Source of the DNA: an uncultured Candidatus Entotheonella sp.
Lineage (GTDB): Bacteria > Tectomicrobia > Entotheonellia > Entotheonellales > Entotheonellaceae
Assembly (NCBI GenBank): GCA_958295825.1
Contig: OY282375.1
Location: 4,077,489-4,141,488 of the forward strand
Direction: 5' to 3'
Length of the DNA: 64,000 nt
Shown: piece after piece, positions 18,805-27,222 of the stretch
Numbering within the stretch: the stretch's first letter is position 1
Layout of the letters: every line of letters begins with the position of its first letter
Program-made: the position numbers and the translations under genes
Notes under the pieces: model-generated
The model's database searches: none
Told to the model about the DNA's origin: nothing
Seen by the model: the letters and a program-made list of their open reading frames with translations, nothing else

Positions 18805-20451
18805 TCAACGCAGACGCATGCGGGCAAACAAGCCGGGTTCCCCAGCCCATTCTTTCTCCAGCAAACGGGACTCCAGTTCGATCAATCGCGCATACGATAG
18901 CGAATAGCCCGTCACGGGATGTTTCCAGCGGTCTTCTTTCCGGCGTTCATAGACCGCAATGGCTTTTTTGCGTCCCGCGTCACTGAGCCAGACCTGCTTG
19001 CCCGCCTGCGTAAAATCCGCTTCCGCGTCCCACTGCAGGCGATTGATCGACGCAACCAACGGCATGTCCCACAGCGGCACCCGAAACAGTTCCATCAAAT
19101 CCAGAACGAGGGGATGGGCAGCCGAACGCGGGCGGTGAAAGAAGCCAAAAGCGGGTTCAAGTCCGACAGCGATGATGGCCTGCAACACGTCCCGGTAGAG
19201 AAGGGCATAGCCGAAGTTCAGCAGCGCATTGATTCGGTCCCGAGACGGACGGCGGTTTCTGCCGTTGAAACGCAGCCGGTCGTCCAAATCGTCTCGCAGC
19301 AAACCGGGGAAACCCGAGAAATAGTGCCGCCCGGCCTCTCCCTCATGGCCGCGCAAGACGTCAATCCCTTCTACGTGACCGGCAATCCGAAGCGCGTTCC
19401 GAAGCCCTTGTATAGCCACGTCGATACCCGAAGCCTTGCGATCTTTGCCCCGTGACGCCCGCAGCAGAAACCCGAGTTGACCGGACATCCGGGCCGTCGC
19501 CAACCGTCGGGCCAGGCGAAAGACTATGCCGGGGTCGCACAGTGCCTCGAACTGACGGACGCGCCGTTGTACCGGACTTGCGCCAGCGACAAGCCCGCTT
19601 ACATAGCGTCCGCCACCCGTGAACCAGTGCACCCCGACTTCCTGGGCAGCACAGAGATGGATCGCCTGGGTACTGATTTGCGCGTAGCCGTGGATGACAA
19701 TTTCACCGACCTCTCGAATCGGAAATGCCTGCTTCTGACCATCGGGGCTGGTAACCGTGAGCGTTTCGCCGGATTTGCCGACCCGCGCTCCATGTGTCGT
19801 GACGTGGATGGTCTGCCGTTCACGGTCTTGCGGAAAGAGCCGGACAGGCTCCCAGCCCTCGTCTCTTGCCAAGCGTTCTTCTTCGGGCAAGCACACTGGC
19901 GCCAGGGAGCAGCGCAGACACAGCCGGTCATTCTCGGCCACCGGCGGGCGTTCGACCGACTGGCTGAGCGTCCGGGCACGGGCAACGGCTTTGCGGACGT
20001 CGTGACGCGCTTCTGCGTCCACGGGAACGCGAACCGTCGTGTTATTGGCGTGATAGCGAACTCGCGCTTCTTCAATCGGCGTGCCGGCGTGCTCTTCCAC
20101 AAGCAGCGCATAAGCGCAGACCTGGAGCCGGTCGCTCGGCCACGCCTGCGGGCCGTTGTTGCCTTTTGCCGAACGACCGCGTTTGTGTTCGTAGGGAATC
20201 AGCCGGCCATCCCGGCGGCGCAGGCAATCCACTTTGCCCCGAATGCCGAGTGTTTCGCTTTCCAGCACCAAGCTGACGTGCTCGCCCTCATCCGCCGTCA
20301 ATTCTTCATGCAACCGGCGCCCGGCGTACACGGCCGCATCGGCGATACGGATCTCTTCGACCTCTTCCAGATAGAACAGACGTTCGCAATACGCCAGGGC
20401 GTGCAGCGCCATGACGCGGAGGGTGGGTTCGGTGGTAGAATCGGTTGACAT
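18805..20451 (-). CDS. cas4-cas1: Cas4-Cas1 fusion protein (CRISPR adaptation)
   Basis: A 548-residue fusion of a RecB-like Cas4 exonuclease (residues about 1-200) with the Cas1 integrase (about 215-548). Cas4 features are the first Cys in LAYCERLFYLEE, an EHKRGRS nuclease motif and the C-terminal iron-sulfur cysteines in RLCLRCSLAPVCLPEE. Cas1 features include ALLNFGYALLYRDVLQAIIAVGLEPAFGFFH and HPLVLDLMELFRVPLWD, with the metal-binding Glu, His and Asp. Such fusions typify type I-G (formerly I-U) systems, which also need csb/cas8 genes and an array; none is visible. Neighbours are a mazEF relic and an IS5-type element, so the module may be an orphan left after loss of the effector half. Confidence 0.93.
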   Translation of the reverse strand: MSTDSTTEPTLRVMALHALAYCERLFYLEEVEEIRIADAAVYAGRRLHEELTADEGEHVSLVLESETLGIRGKVDCLRRRDGRLIPYEHKRGRSAKGNNGPQAWPSDRLQVCAYALLVEEHAGTPIEEARVRYHANNTTVRVPVDAEARHDVRKAVARARTLSQSVERPPVAENDRLCLRCSLAPVCLPEEERLARDEGWEPVRLFPQDRERQTIHVTTHGARVGKSGETLTVTSPDGQKQAFPIREVGEIVIHGYAQISTQAIHLCAAQEVGVHWFTGGGRYVSGLVAGASPVQRRVRQFEALCDPGIVFRLARRLATARMSGQLGFLLRASRGKDRKASGIDVAIQGLRNALRIAGHVEGIDVLRGHEGEAGRHYFSGFPGLLRDDLDDRLRFNGRNRRPSRDRINALLNFGYALLYRDVLQAIIAVGLEPAFGFFHRPRSAAHPLVLDLMELFRVPLWDMPLVASINRLQWDAEADFTQAGKQVWLSDAGRKKAIAVYERRKEDRWKHPVTGYSLSYARLIELESRLLEKEWAGEPGLFARMRLR

Positions 20452-20463
20452 GGCGTATCCATT

Positions 20464-20760
20464 CTCGTAATCAGATTACAGGCACGTCAAATTGGTGATT
20501 CGCGTGGTATCCGTATCCCCAAAGCGTTCTTGGAACAGTGCCGCCTCGACGACCAAGTCGAACTGGAATTCCGGCGCGACCATTTGGTTATTCGTCCGGC
20601 CAGGACGGGACGGCCCCGGAGCGGTTGGGATGACGCCTTCCGCCAAATGCGCGAACACGGGGATGACGCGCTTGATCCGTCGCCTGGGCAAAATCAGCGA
20701 CAAGGCCGCGCGAGAGCTCCTGGCTGTGCTGGGGAAATGTTCGCGCTGCGGGGTTGAAGT
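20464..20760 (+). pseudogene. Fused mazE-mazF toxin-antitoxin relic
   Basis: One frame gives QIGDSRGIRIPKAFLEQCRL then VELEFRRDHLVIRPAR and RSGWDDAFRQMREHGDDAL, a nearly complete MazE/AbrB-type antitoxin. No ATG, GTG or TTG precedes its conserved part. Directly after DDAL, a second frame reads RLIRRLGKISDKAARELLAVLG and a third reads EMFAL, which looks like the tail of a PemK/MazF toxin. I infer an internal deletion that removed the antitoxin end and most of the toxin, plus a one-base loss near 20740. It is divergent from the cas genes. Confidence 0.6.
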
Positions 20761-20879
20761 GTGTGAGAGCCTGCTTTGGATAGAGCGGGTCGGAATCTCA
20801 AGAAAATCTATTTAGAAGCATTTATGCGGGAAGCGTGACCCAAGCATTTTCAGGGATATCTTGTTTTTGCTCGCGACTA

Positions 20880-21725
20880 GGCTCAGGACTCATAACCAGA
20901 AACTAACCGTGGCAGCCACGCGGATGGCACTGAAGAACGTATGCGCACAGCGGTCGTACCGGGTGGCGATGCGGCGCCAATCCTTGAGCCGGCCAAACAG
21001 GCGCTCGATGAGGTTGCGGCTCTTGTACAACTCGGTGTCGTAGATGATGGGCTCTTTGCGCTTGGCGCGGCCCGGAATGCAGGACTTGATGCCTCGCTTG
21101 GCAAGGGCCTCGCGCAACCTGTCGCTGTCATAATCCTTGTCGGCTATCAGGACATCGGCTTCCGGTAGGGCCTCAAGTACCGTATCAGCCCCGCAGTAGT
21201 CGCTGACCTGGCCCGCCGTCAACAGCAGTACGACGGGCTTGCCATCGCCGTCGCAGACGGCGTGGAGCTTCGAGTTCAGCCCACCCCGGGTGCGTCCGAT
21301 CTGGCGTGGAAAAGCCCTCCCTTGGAGCAGGCTGGCTGCGGTGCGATGCGCCCCCCGATGGGTGCTGTCGATCATGACCGTCTTGGTGGCGGTGCTTTCT
21401 GAGGCCAGGGCTTGGAAGATGCGGTCGAAGATCGCGGCCCTGCTCCAGCTGCACGAAGCGGTTGTAGAGTGTCTTGTGGGATCCGTAACAGGCGGCGCGT
21501 CGCGCCACCTCAGCCCATAGCGGCTGACGTGGATGATGCCGCTGATGACCTTTCGGTCATCGCCGCGCGGGACACCGCGTCCCTTGTTGGTAACAGGGGT
21601 TTGAGTCGGTCAACCTGGTCGGCGGACAGCCAGAAGAGGTGCTCGGGCATGATCGCTCTCCTTGTGGCGTCAGCGTGTTGACTCTCATCACAGGCCCCAT
21701 GATACCCTTTTATAGGTCCTGAGCC
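20880..21725 (-). mobile_element. IS5-family (IS427-like) insertion sequence, complete ends
   Basis: The element is 846 bases long. Its left end GGCTCAGGACT (20880-20890) and right end GGTCCTGAGCC (21715-21725) are inverted repeats matching at 10 of 11 positions. TA lies just outside both ends, consistent with a 2-base target duplication. It carries one transposase on the minus strand. Size, ends and protein all match the IS427 group. A truncated sister copy lies at 15690-15810. Confidence 0.8.
20890..21650 (-). pseudogene. IS5/IS427-type DDE transposase, frameshifted
   Basis: The start MPEHLFWLSADQVDRLKPLLP at 21650 is in one frame. RGVPRGDDRKVISGIIHVSRYGLRWRDA is in a second, YGSHKTLYNRFVQLE in a third, and then WSRAAIFDRIFQALAS onwards returns to the second. 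From 21375 the frame is open to the end, with the DDE core: IDSTHRGAHR for the first Asp, LIADKDYDSDRLREAL for the second, and RNLIERLFGRLKDWRRIATRYDR for the Glu/YREK-like part. Members of this group can use one programmed frameshift, but three changes point to decay. Confidence 0.78.
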
Positions 21726-21751
21726 TAATCATTTTTGTCGTGTACAGTGAT

Positions 21752-21773
21752 CCACGAGGTATTTTTCGAGGTG
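21752..21773 (+). repeat. 22-base dispersed repeat, copy 2
   Basis: Identical to 15814-15835. It lies 26 bases after the right end of the IS427-like element and 7 bases before the start of the CYTH gene, so it may carry that gene's leader or ribosome-binding region (GAGGTG). Confidence 0.7.
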
Positions 21774-21780
21774 CCCCCTA

Positions 21781-22389
21781 GTGAGCTTGAATACGCAGAA
21801 CGAAGAAATCGAGGTCAAGTTTGTCCTTGACGATTTGGCGGCCATGCGCTGGCGCATCGTTGATTTGGGGGCGGTCCTCAAAACTCCCCGCACGTATGAA
21901 AACAATATCACGTACGACACCGCCGAGGGTCGGCTGCGGCAAGGCGGGCGGCTGCTACGCCTGCGGCGCGACCGACGCAACGTGCTGACCTACAAGGAAC
22001 CGTTGCCGCACGAGGATGCCGATTTCAAAGTGCGGCAGGAGTTCGAGATGGAGGTGAGCGATTTCGTACAGGCACAGTCCATCATCGAAAGGCTCGGGTT
22101 CGCGGCGGCGATGCGCTACGAGAAATACCGCGAGACGTTCACCTATGAGGGTGCCGAGATCGTTCTGGACGAGTTGCCGGTGGGCAATTTCATGGAGATC
22201 GAGGCGACGCGCAAGCAGATTCGCAGCATCACGGCCGCCTTGGGCCTCGATTTCGCCGCCCGCCTGCGCGGCAGTTACGGCGATATCCTCGAAGCCGTTT
22301 GCACCGCGTATGACCTGCCGTTGAGCGATATGACGTTCGACAACTTCCGCCATCTGACAGTTGATCTGCATGCTTGTCATCTGACGTAG
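21781..22389 (+). CDS. CYTH-domain protein (class IV adenylate cyclase / triphosphatase-like)
   Basis: Metal-dependent enzyme binding an organic triphosphate in a beta-tunnel. The 202-residue product starts with the signature EIEVKFVL and continues with GGRLLRLRRDR, VLTYKEPL, KVRQEFEMEV, RYEKYRETF and IVLDELPVGNFMEIEA. These alternating charged residues line the tunnel in CYTH proteins. Substrate (thiamine triphosphate, tripolyphosphate or ATP) cannot be decided. The GTG start is preceded by the 22-base dispersed repeat, so insertion of mobile DNA may have replaced its native promoter. Confidence 0.85.
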   Translation: MSLNTQNEEIEVKFVLDDLAAMRWRIVDLGAVLKTPRTYENNITYDTAEGRLRQGGRLLRLRRDRRNVLTYKEPLPHEDADFKVRQEFEMEVSDFVQAQSIIERLGFAAAMRYEKYRETFTYEGAEIVLDELPVGNFMEIEATRKQIRSITAALGLDFAARLRGSYGDILEAVCTAYDLPLSDMTFDNFRHLTVDLHACHLT

Positions 22390-22445
22390 CGCACTACTGC
22401 CTTTCGGGACTCCTATGAAAATGACCTGTCCAATTCTCCCGAACC

Positions 22446-22473
22446 GTCATTCCGGGCTTGACCCGGAATCCAG
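22446..22473. repeat. Palindromic intergenic repeat
   Basis: ATTCCGGG-CTTGA-CCCGGAAT is a perfect 8-bp inverted repeat with a 5-base loop. It belongs to a widespread type of dispersed palindrome beginning GTCATTCCGGGC, found between genes in many proteobacteria. One copy is seen in the window. Confidence 0.6.
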
Positions 22474-22527
22474 CGACTCCGGGGTCAGGTCCGTGTCGGT
22501 ATTGCCACGCTACGCGCCCTGCGAGGC

Positions 22528-22767
22528 GTGTTGGAGAACGGCGCGGCGCTGAGGGTCGGCCTGATTATCCTGGATCCATTGGGCGTAACGAAGGAACGTA
22601 ACTTCCATCGCTTCATGGCTGAGGCAGGGGATACCCAGTCCACGTTTGCGCGGCCATACCCCCGTATGCAGCTACGGACGGTTGAAGACATTCTGAATGG
22701 CAAGGGATTCGACGTGCCGGGCATGGTTGCGCGCGGCACAGGGCAGGGCGTGCTATTAAGCCTGTAA
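22528..22767 (+). pseudogene. C-terminal remnant of a DNA methylase-like protein
   Basis: The frame is open upstream (VGIATLRALRGVLENG). It continues RVGLIILDPLGVTKERNFHRFMAEAGD and ends with RPYPRMQLRTVEDILNGKGFDVPG. The last block resembles the tail of site-specific DNA methylases of the Mod or DUF1156 kind (PRMQLLTVEEILAGK-like). No catalytic motifs (FxGxG, SPPY) are present upstream, where a palindromic repeat interrupts. I read it as the surviving 3' end of a lost gene; the family assignment is from memory of tail motifs and moderately uncertain. Confidence 0.45.
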
Positions 22768-22829
22768 CTTGTAATTCCGCTTTTTTTATTGTTCTTGATG
22801 TGACCTTGCGAAGCTCATGAGGGATTCTC

Positions 22830-23621
22830 ATGAAACCCCGCGTGTTGGTTCTGTCCGGTTGCGGCATCAATTGCGAGCGCGAGACGGCGCATGCTTTCAG
22901 CCTGCCGACGGTCGGCGGTGAGGCGGTTTGCGTGCATCTGAACGACCTCGTCGCGCAACCCGACCAACTCGACGGCTTCCACATCATGGTCATTCCCGGT
23001 GGCTTTGCCTTTGGCGACGACATCGCCGCCGGCATCGTCCTCGCCACTCGGCTGCGCTACCGGCTGGAGCGGCCCTTGAGCAGGTTTTTGGCGGATGGTA
23101 AGCTGCTGCTCGGCATCTGCAACGGGTTTCAAGTCCTTATCCGCCTTGGTGTTCTGCCTGCTGCAAAGGGTGAGAAGTGGGACCAGGAAGCCACCCTGAC
23201 CATCAACGATTCGGGGAAGTTCGAGGACCGTTGGGTGTACCTGCAAATCGATCCCGCTTGCCCCTCTCCCTTTGTGCAAGGCATCGACCGCCTCTACCTG
23301 CCGGTACGCCATGGCGAGGGCAAGTTTCTGACGCGGGATGACGACGTTTTGTGCGCCTTGCGGGCGAATCACCAGATTGCCGCCCGCTACATCGGACCAG
23401 ACGGCGACGCGGCACCCTATCCCTGGAATCCCAACGGCTCGGTCGACGACGTGGCCGCGGTGTGCGACCCGAGCGGCCGGGTGTTCGGCCTCATGCCGCA
23501 TCCGGAAGCCTATACACACCGCACCCACCACCCCCGCTGGACGCGCGAATCGCTGCCGGAAGAGGGGCAGGGGGTGGCGATCTTCCGCAACGCCATCGCC
23601 TTTGCCCGTACCCATCTGTGA
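22830..23621 (+). CDS. purQ: Phosphoribosylformylglycinamidine synthase, glutaminase subunit PurQ
   Basis: Class I glutamine amidotransferase that supplies ammonia to PurL in the fourth step of purine synthesis. The 263-residue product has PGGFAFGDDIAAGI, the nucleophile elbow LLGICNGFQVL with the catalytic Cys, and FGLMPHPEAYTHRTHHP with the His-Glu pair. It is longer than the usual 225-residue stand-alone subunit. No purS or purL is in the window, but purB follows after 24 bases, so the two form a purine pair. Confidence 0.94.
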   Translation: MKPRVLVLSGCGINCERETAHAFSLPTVGGEAVCVHLNDLVAQPDQLDGFHIMVIPGGFAFGDDIAAGIVLATRLRYRLERPLSRFLADGKLLLGICNGFQVLIRLGVLPAAKGEKWDQEATLTINDSGKFEDRWVYLQIDPACPSPFVQGIDRLYLPVRHGEGKFLTRDDDVLCALRANHQIAARYIGPDGDAAPYPWNPNGSVDDVAAVCDPSGRVFGLMPHPEAYTHRTHHPRWTRESLPEEGQGVAIFRNAIAFARTHL

Positions 23622-23645
23622 CGCTCCGCAACCCTCTGGTCGTAA

Positions 23646-25127
23646 ATGATGATCTGCAATATAAGGATGAAGTCTGTGACACGTCCCACCTCTGATTATC
23701 AGGGTTACGTGAATCCCTTGGTAGACCGCTATGCCAGCCAGGACATGAGCCACCTCTTCTCGCCGCAATACAAGTTTCAGACTTGGCGCCGCCTGTGGGT
23801 GGCGCTCGCCGAGGCCGAGGCCGAGGTGGGGCTGAACGTCAGCCAGGCGCAGATCGATGAGTTGCGGGCGCACGTCGAGGACATCAACTTCGAGATGGCC
23901 GAGGCGCAGGAAAAAATTCTGCGGCACGACGTCATGGCGCACATCCATGCCTACGGCGCGCAGTGTCCGCAGGCGCGTGGCATCATCCACCTGGGCGCCA
24001 CCAGCGCCTTCGTGGGCGACAACACCGATCTCATCCAGATGCGCGCTGCGCTGGAGCTGATCCGTACCCGCCTGGTCAACGTTATGGACGCCCTGGCGCG
24101 GTTTGCCGCCACGCACCGGGAGGTGGTGACGCTGGGGTACACGCATTTCCAACCTGCCCAATTGACCACCGTGGGCCGCCGCGCCGTGTTGTGGCTGCAG
24201 GACTTGACGTTTGACCTCGAGGACCTGGAGCACGTGCTGGCGACGCTGCACTTTCGCGGTGCCAAGGGCGCGACGGGCACGCAGGCCAGCTTCATGCGTC
24301 TGTGCAACGATGACGCCGACAAGGTGAAGGCGATCGACCAGCGTGTGGCAGAGAAGATGGGGTTTGAGCGCACCCTGCCGGTGACCGGTCAGACCTACCC
24401 GCGCAAATACGACAGCCGGGTGCTGGGCGTTCTGGCGGCGGTGGCGCAATCGGCGCACAAGTTCAGCAACGACGTGCGGTTGTCGCAGAGCCTCGGCGAG
24501 ATGGAGGAACCCTTCGGCAGCTCACAGGTCGGCTCATCGACCATGGCGTACAAGCGCAACCCGACGCGCAGCGAGCGCATCGCGGCGCTGTCACGGCACG
24601 TCATCTGCAACAGCCTCAACCCGGCGCTCACCGCCGCCGGGCAGTGGTTCGAGCGCACGATTGACGATTCCGCCAACAAGCGCCTGAGCATCCCGGAAGC
24701 CTTCCTGGCCGCGGACGCCATTCTGGTGTTGTACCAGGAAGTCGCCTCGGGTCTCGTGGTGTATCCGGCCGTGATGGCCCGCCGGGTGGCCGAGCACCTG
24801 CCCTTTCTGGTCACCGAGAACCTCCTGATGGAGGGTGTCGTCAAGGCCGCTGGCGACCGCCAGATTTTGCACGAGAAGATCCGTCAGCACGCCATGGAAA
24901 CGTGGCGCCACATGCGCGTCGACGGCGGCCAGAACGACTTGCTCGAACGCCTGCGCGACGACCCGGCTTTCGACGCGCTGCGGGCGCAGATACCCGACGC
25001 CCCGGCGCCGCATGCCTACACGGGCCGGGCAGCGCAGCAGGTGGATGAGTTTCTTGAAACGGTGTATCAACCCATTCGTGAGCGGCATGGCGCCCTGCTT
25101 GGCGCCGTTGTCGAGACGCACGTGTAA
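23646..25127 (+). CDS. purB: Adenylosuccinate lyase, animal-type clade
   Basis: Fumarase/aspartase-superfamily enzyme that removes fumarate from SAICAR and from adenylosuccinate. The 493-residue product has the signature GSSTMAYKRNPTRSE and the catalytic His regions LRHDVMAHIHAYG and YTHFQPAQLTTVGRR. Many blocks (MSHLFSPQYKFQTWRRLW, IIHLGATSAFVGDNTDL, QWFERTIDDSANKRL, AYTGRAAQQVDEFL) match animal ADSL as I remember it better than the short PurB of most bacteria. Several starts are possible: ATG at 23646, 23649 or 23667, or GTG at 23676. It probably shares a transcript with purQ. Confidence 0.94.
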   Translation: MMICNIRMKSVTRPTSDYQGYVNPLVDRYASQDMSHLFSPQYKFQTWRRLWVALAEAEAEVGLNVSQAQIDELRAHVEDINFEMAEAQEKILRHDVMAHIHAYGAQCPQARGIIHLGATSAFVGDNTDLIQMRAALELIRTRLVNVMDALARFAATHREVVTLGYTHFQPAQLTTVGRRAVLWLQDLTFDLEDLEHVLATLHFRGAKGATGTQASFMRLCNDDADKVKAIDQRVAEKMGFERTLPVTGQTYPRKYDSRVLGVLAAVAQSAHKFSNDVRLSQSLGEMEEPFGSSQVGSSTMAYKRNPTRSERIAALSRHVICNSLNPALTAAGQWFERTIDDSANKRLSIPEAFLAADAILVLYQEVASGLVVYPAVMARRVAEHLPFLVTENLLMEGVVKAAGDRQILHEKIRQHAMETWRHMRVDGGQNDLLERLRDDPAFDALRAQIPDAPAPHAYTGRAAQQVDEFLETVYQPIRERHGALLGAVVETHV

Positions 25128-25238
25128 TCGGGGGCCGGCGGTTCCGTCGTCCAGGTTTATTGACAGCATTTTTTGCTAGCACTATCTTGCTTGGGTTGAA
25201 AGAGCCCGATGGATGGAAGCAGAGAAGGAGGTGCCTTG

Positions 25239-25496
25239 GTGCACTCGGTCATTACCGTCCGCAATATCGATCCGGGCGACAAGTTCTGGGTCGAGCGCGA
25301 AGCGCGCCATCACGATATTTCGATGGAGGAGTTCGTCCGCCGTCTGATCCGCGAAAAACGCGAGAAATCGGAACGCCGCGAACTCCCCTCCCAGGCATTC
25401 AGACGGTATTTCGGACCGGAACACGGAGTCGAACTGCCGCTGGCCCGGCGCTATGGATACAGGCCGGTAATGCTCTCTGACGAGAGCCGGACGTGA
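25239..25496 (+). CDS. Antitoxin of a VapBC/FitAB-type pair
   Basis: Short protein of 85 residues with an N-terminal Arc/MetJ-like ribbon-helix-helix: SVITVRNIDPGDKFWVEREARHHDISMEEFVRRLIREKRE. This is a DNA-binding antitoxin domain as in FitA. The GTG at 25239 lies 6 bases after AAGGAGGT; upstream starts would overlap this site. Its stop overlaps the start of the PIN-domain toxin gene by 4 bases (GTGA), the classic arrangement. Since the toxin is broken, the antitoxin is an orphan unless it acts elsewhere. Confidence 0.75.
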   Translation: MHSVITVRNIDPGDKFWVEREARHHDISMEEFVRRLIREKREKSERRELPSQAFRRYFGPEHGVELPLARRYGYRPVMLSDESRT

Positions 25497-25741
25497 CCGC
25501 TCCCACGACTTGACTCCTCGACACGAACGTCGTCTCCGAGATGATGCGGCCGAACCCGGAGCCGAGCGTTGCCGGGTTTCTCAATAGGATTGCCGACGAG
25601 GGGATTGGCTTGGCCGCGATCACCGTCTGGGAAATCTTGAACGGTGCCGGGCAATTGGACCCCGGCCAACGCCGTGATGACCTTGCCGATCGGTTTCAAC
25701 TGCTGTTGGACGACTTTTTCGAAGGCCGTATCTTCGACTGA
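25493..25741 (+). pseudogene. PIN-domain toxin (VapC/FitB type), broken
   Basis: The frame starts GTG at 25493 (VTAPTT), meets TGA at 25511-25513, then continues LLDTNVVSEMMRPNPEPSVAGFLNRIAD and GLAAITVWEILNGAG. Intact homologues have a residue, probably Trp, where the TGA stands, just before the first catalytic Asp in LLDTN. Translation restarting at 25541 would lack that Asp. The frame also ends at GRIFD, about half the usual 135 residues. Both defects argue for a dead toxin. Confidence 0.75.
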
Positions 25742-25830
25742 TCGATTACTGACTTTCTGACTTGCCGCCTATCATCCTCGTCAAGTCAAAATGTATTCAT
25801 GAGACGAATTCTGATCCTGGGGACAACGAC

Positions 25831-27102
25831 ATGCTGGACATCCGATTCATCCGTGAGCAGCCTGACACCGTTCAGGCCGGGGCGCGCAAAAAGCGCATCG
25901 ACGTCGACATCCGGCAGTTGCTGGAGGTAGACGAGCAGCGGCGGCGCCTGCTGGGCCGGGTCGAGGACCTGAAGGCGCAGCGCAACAAGATGTCCAAGGA
26001 GATTGCCACGCTGCAAGGGGAGTCCAAGCAGGCGGCGATTGCTGCGATGAAGGAGGTGGCGGCCGAGAGCAAGGGCCTGGAGGGGCCGCTGTGGGACGTG
26101 GAGGCGGCTTACGAGGCGTTGATGCTGCGGGTTCCGAACGTGCCTGCCGACGAGGTGCCCGAGGGCGAGACGGACGCTGACAACGTCGTCATCAAGACCT
26201 GGGGCGAACCGCCGCATTTCGACTTCACGCCGCTCGATCACGTCGAGCTTGGCGAGCGGCTGGATATCATCGACATTCCCAGGGCCGTCAAGCTGGCCGG
26301 GGCTCGCACCTATTTCCTGAAGAATGCCGGCGCGCTCCTCGAACAGGCGGTTTTGCAGTTCGCCCTACACCACATGGTGCGCAAGGGTTTCACGCCTTTC
26401 CTGGTGCCCCATCTGGTGAAGGACGAGTCGATGGTGGGCACGGCGTATTTTCCCGTCGGCCAGGAGCAGACGTACCGCCTGCCGGAGGACAGCGTGAACC
26501 TCATCGGCACCGCTGAGGTGCCGCTCACCGCGTACCGCGCCAACGAAATTCTCACGGCGGGCGACCTGCCGAGCTACTCGGTGGGGGTGTCGGTCTGCTA
26601 CCGCCGCGAGGCCGGAACTTACGGCAAGGACACGCGGGGGCTGTTTCGCATCCACCAGTTCCAGAAGGTGGAACAGGTGGTGCTGTGCGCCAACGACCCG
26701 GCGGTGTCGGCACGGGAGCACGAGCACATTCTGGCCAACGCCGAGGAAATCCTGCAAGCGCTGGGCCTGCCGTACCGGGTGGTGCTCGTGTGCGGCGGCG
26801 ACCTGGGGGTGCCGCAGGTCAAGAAGTACGACATCGAAACCTGGATGCCGGGGCGGCAGGCATACAGCGAAACGCATTCGGCATCGAAGTTTCACGATTT
26901 CCAGGCGCGTCGCCTGAACCTGCGCTACCGTACCCAGGACGGCGCGCTGCGCTTCGTCCACACCCTGAACAACACGGTGGTCGCTTCGCCGCGCATCCTC
27001 ATCCCGCTGCTGGAAGTTCACCAGCGCGCCGATGGCAGTGTGGCGATTCCGGAGGTTTTGCAGCCGTTTATGGGGGGGATGGAGGTTATCGGGAAACACT
27101 GA
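25831..27102 (+). CDS. serS: Seryl-tRNA synthetase
   Basis: Class II aminoacyl-tRNA synthetase charging tRNA-Ser (and tRNA-Sec). The 423-residue product starts MLDIRFIREQPDTVQAG, has the long antiparallel coiled-coil arm (residues about 30-105), motif 2 (SVCYRREAGTYGKDTRGLFRIHQFQKVEQ) and motif 3 (TLNNTVVASPRILIPLLEVHQ). The ATG at 25831 is the family start; an in-frame ATG at 25762 would add 23 unrelated residues. It follows the broken toxin gene and precedes an IS relic. Confidence 0.96.
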   Translation: MLDIRFIREQPDTVQAGARKKRIDVDIRQLLEVDEQRRRLLGRVEDLKAQRNKMSKEIATLQGESKQAAIAAMKEVAAESKGLEGPLWDVEAAYEALMLRVPNVPADEVPEGETDADNVVIKTWGEPPHFDFTPLDHVELGERLDIIDIPRAVKLAGARTYFLKNAGALLEQAVLQFALHHMVRKGFTPFLVPHLVKDESMVGTAYFPVGQEQTYRLPEDSVNLIGTAEVPLTAYRANEILTAGDLPSYSVGVSVCYRREAGTYGKDTRGLFRIHQFQKVEQVVLCANDPAVSAREHEHILANAEEILQALGLPYRVVLVCGGDLGVPQVKKYDIETWMPGRQAYSETHSASKFHDFQARRLNLRYRTQDGALRFVHTLNNTVVASPRILIPLLEVHQRADGSVAIPEVLQPFMGGMEVIGKH

Positions 27103-27222
27103 GTGCGGCTACTTCTTGGTTGGCTCCTGTATGTCTGTTCGACATCTTCAATTTCCTTGTACCGCAGCCCGATCGGATGCGGAAGCCTACTGTGGCCTCC
27201 ACTAGCCGATCCTTCATACGGG

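Noticed and set aside
19477..20448. 323-codon plus-strand frame opposite the cas4-cas1 fusion
   Set aside because: Opposite strand carries all Cas4 and Cas1 motifs; no recognisable domain in this frame.
22815..24458. 547-codon minus-strand frame opposite purQ and purB
   Set aside because: Arg/His-rich shadow of two certain purine genes; no start signals or motifs.
25493..25741. Recoding of TGA (selenocysteine) in the PIN toxin
   Set aside because: No SECIS-like hairpin seen, the residue is not catalytic, and the gene is also truncated, so decay is simpler.
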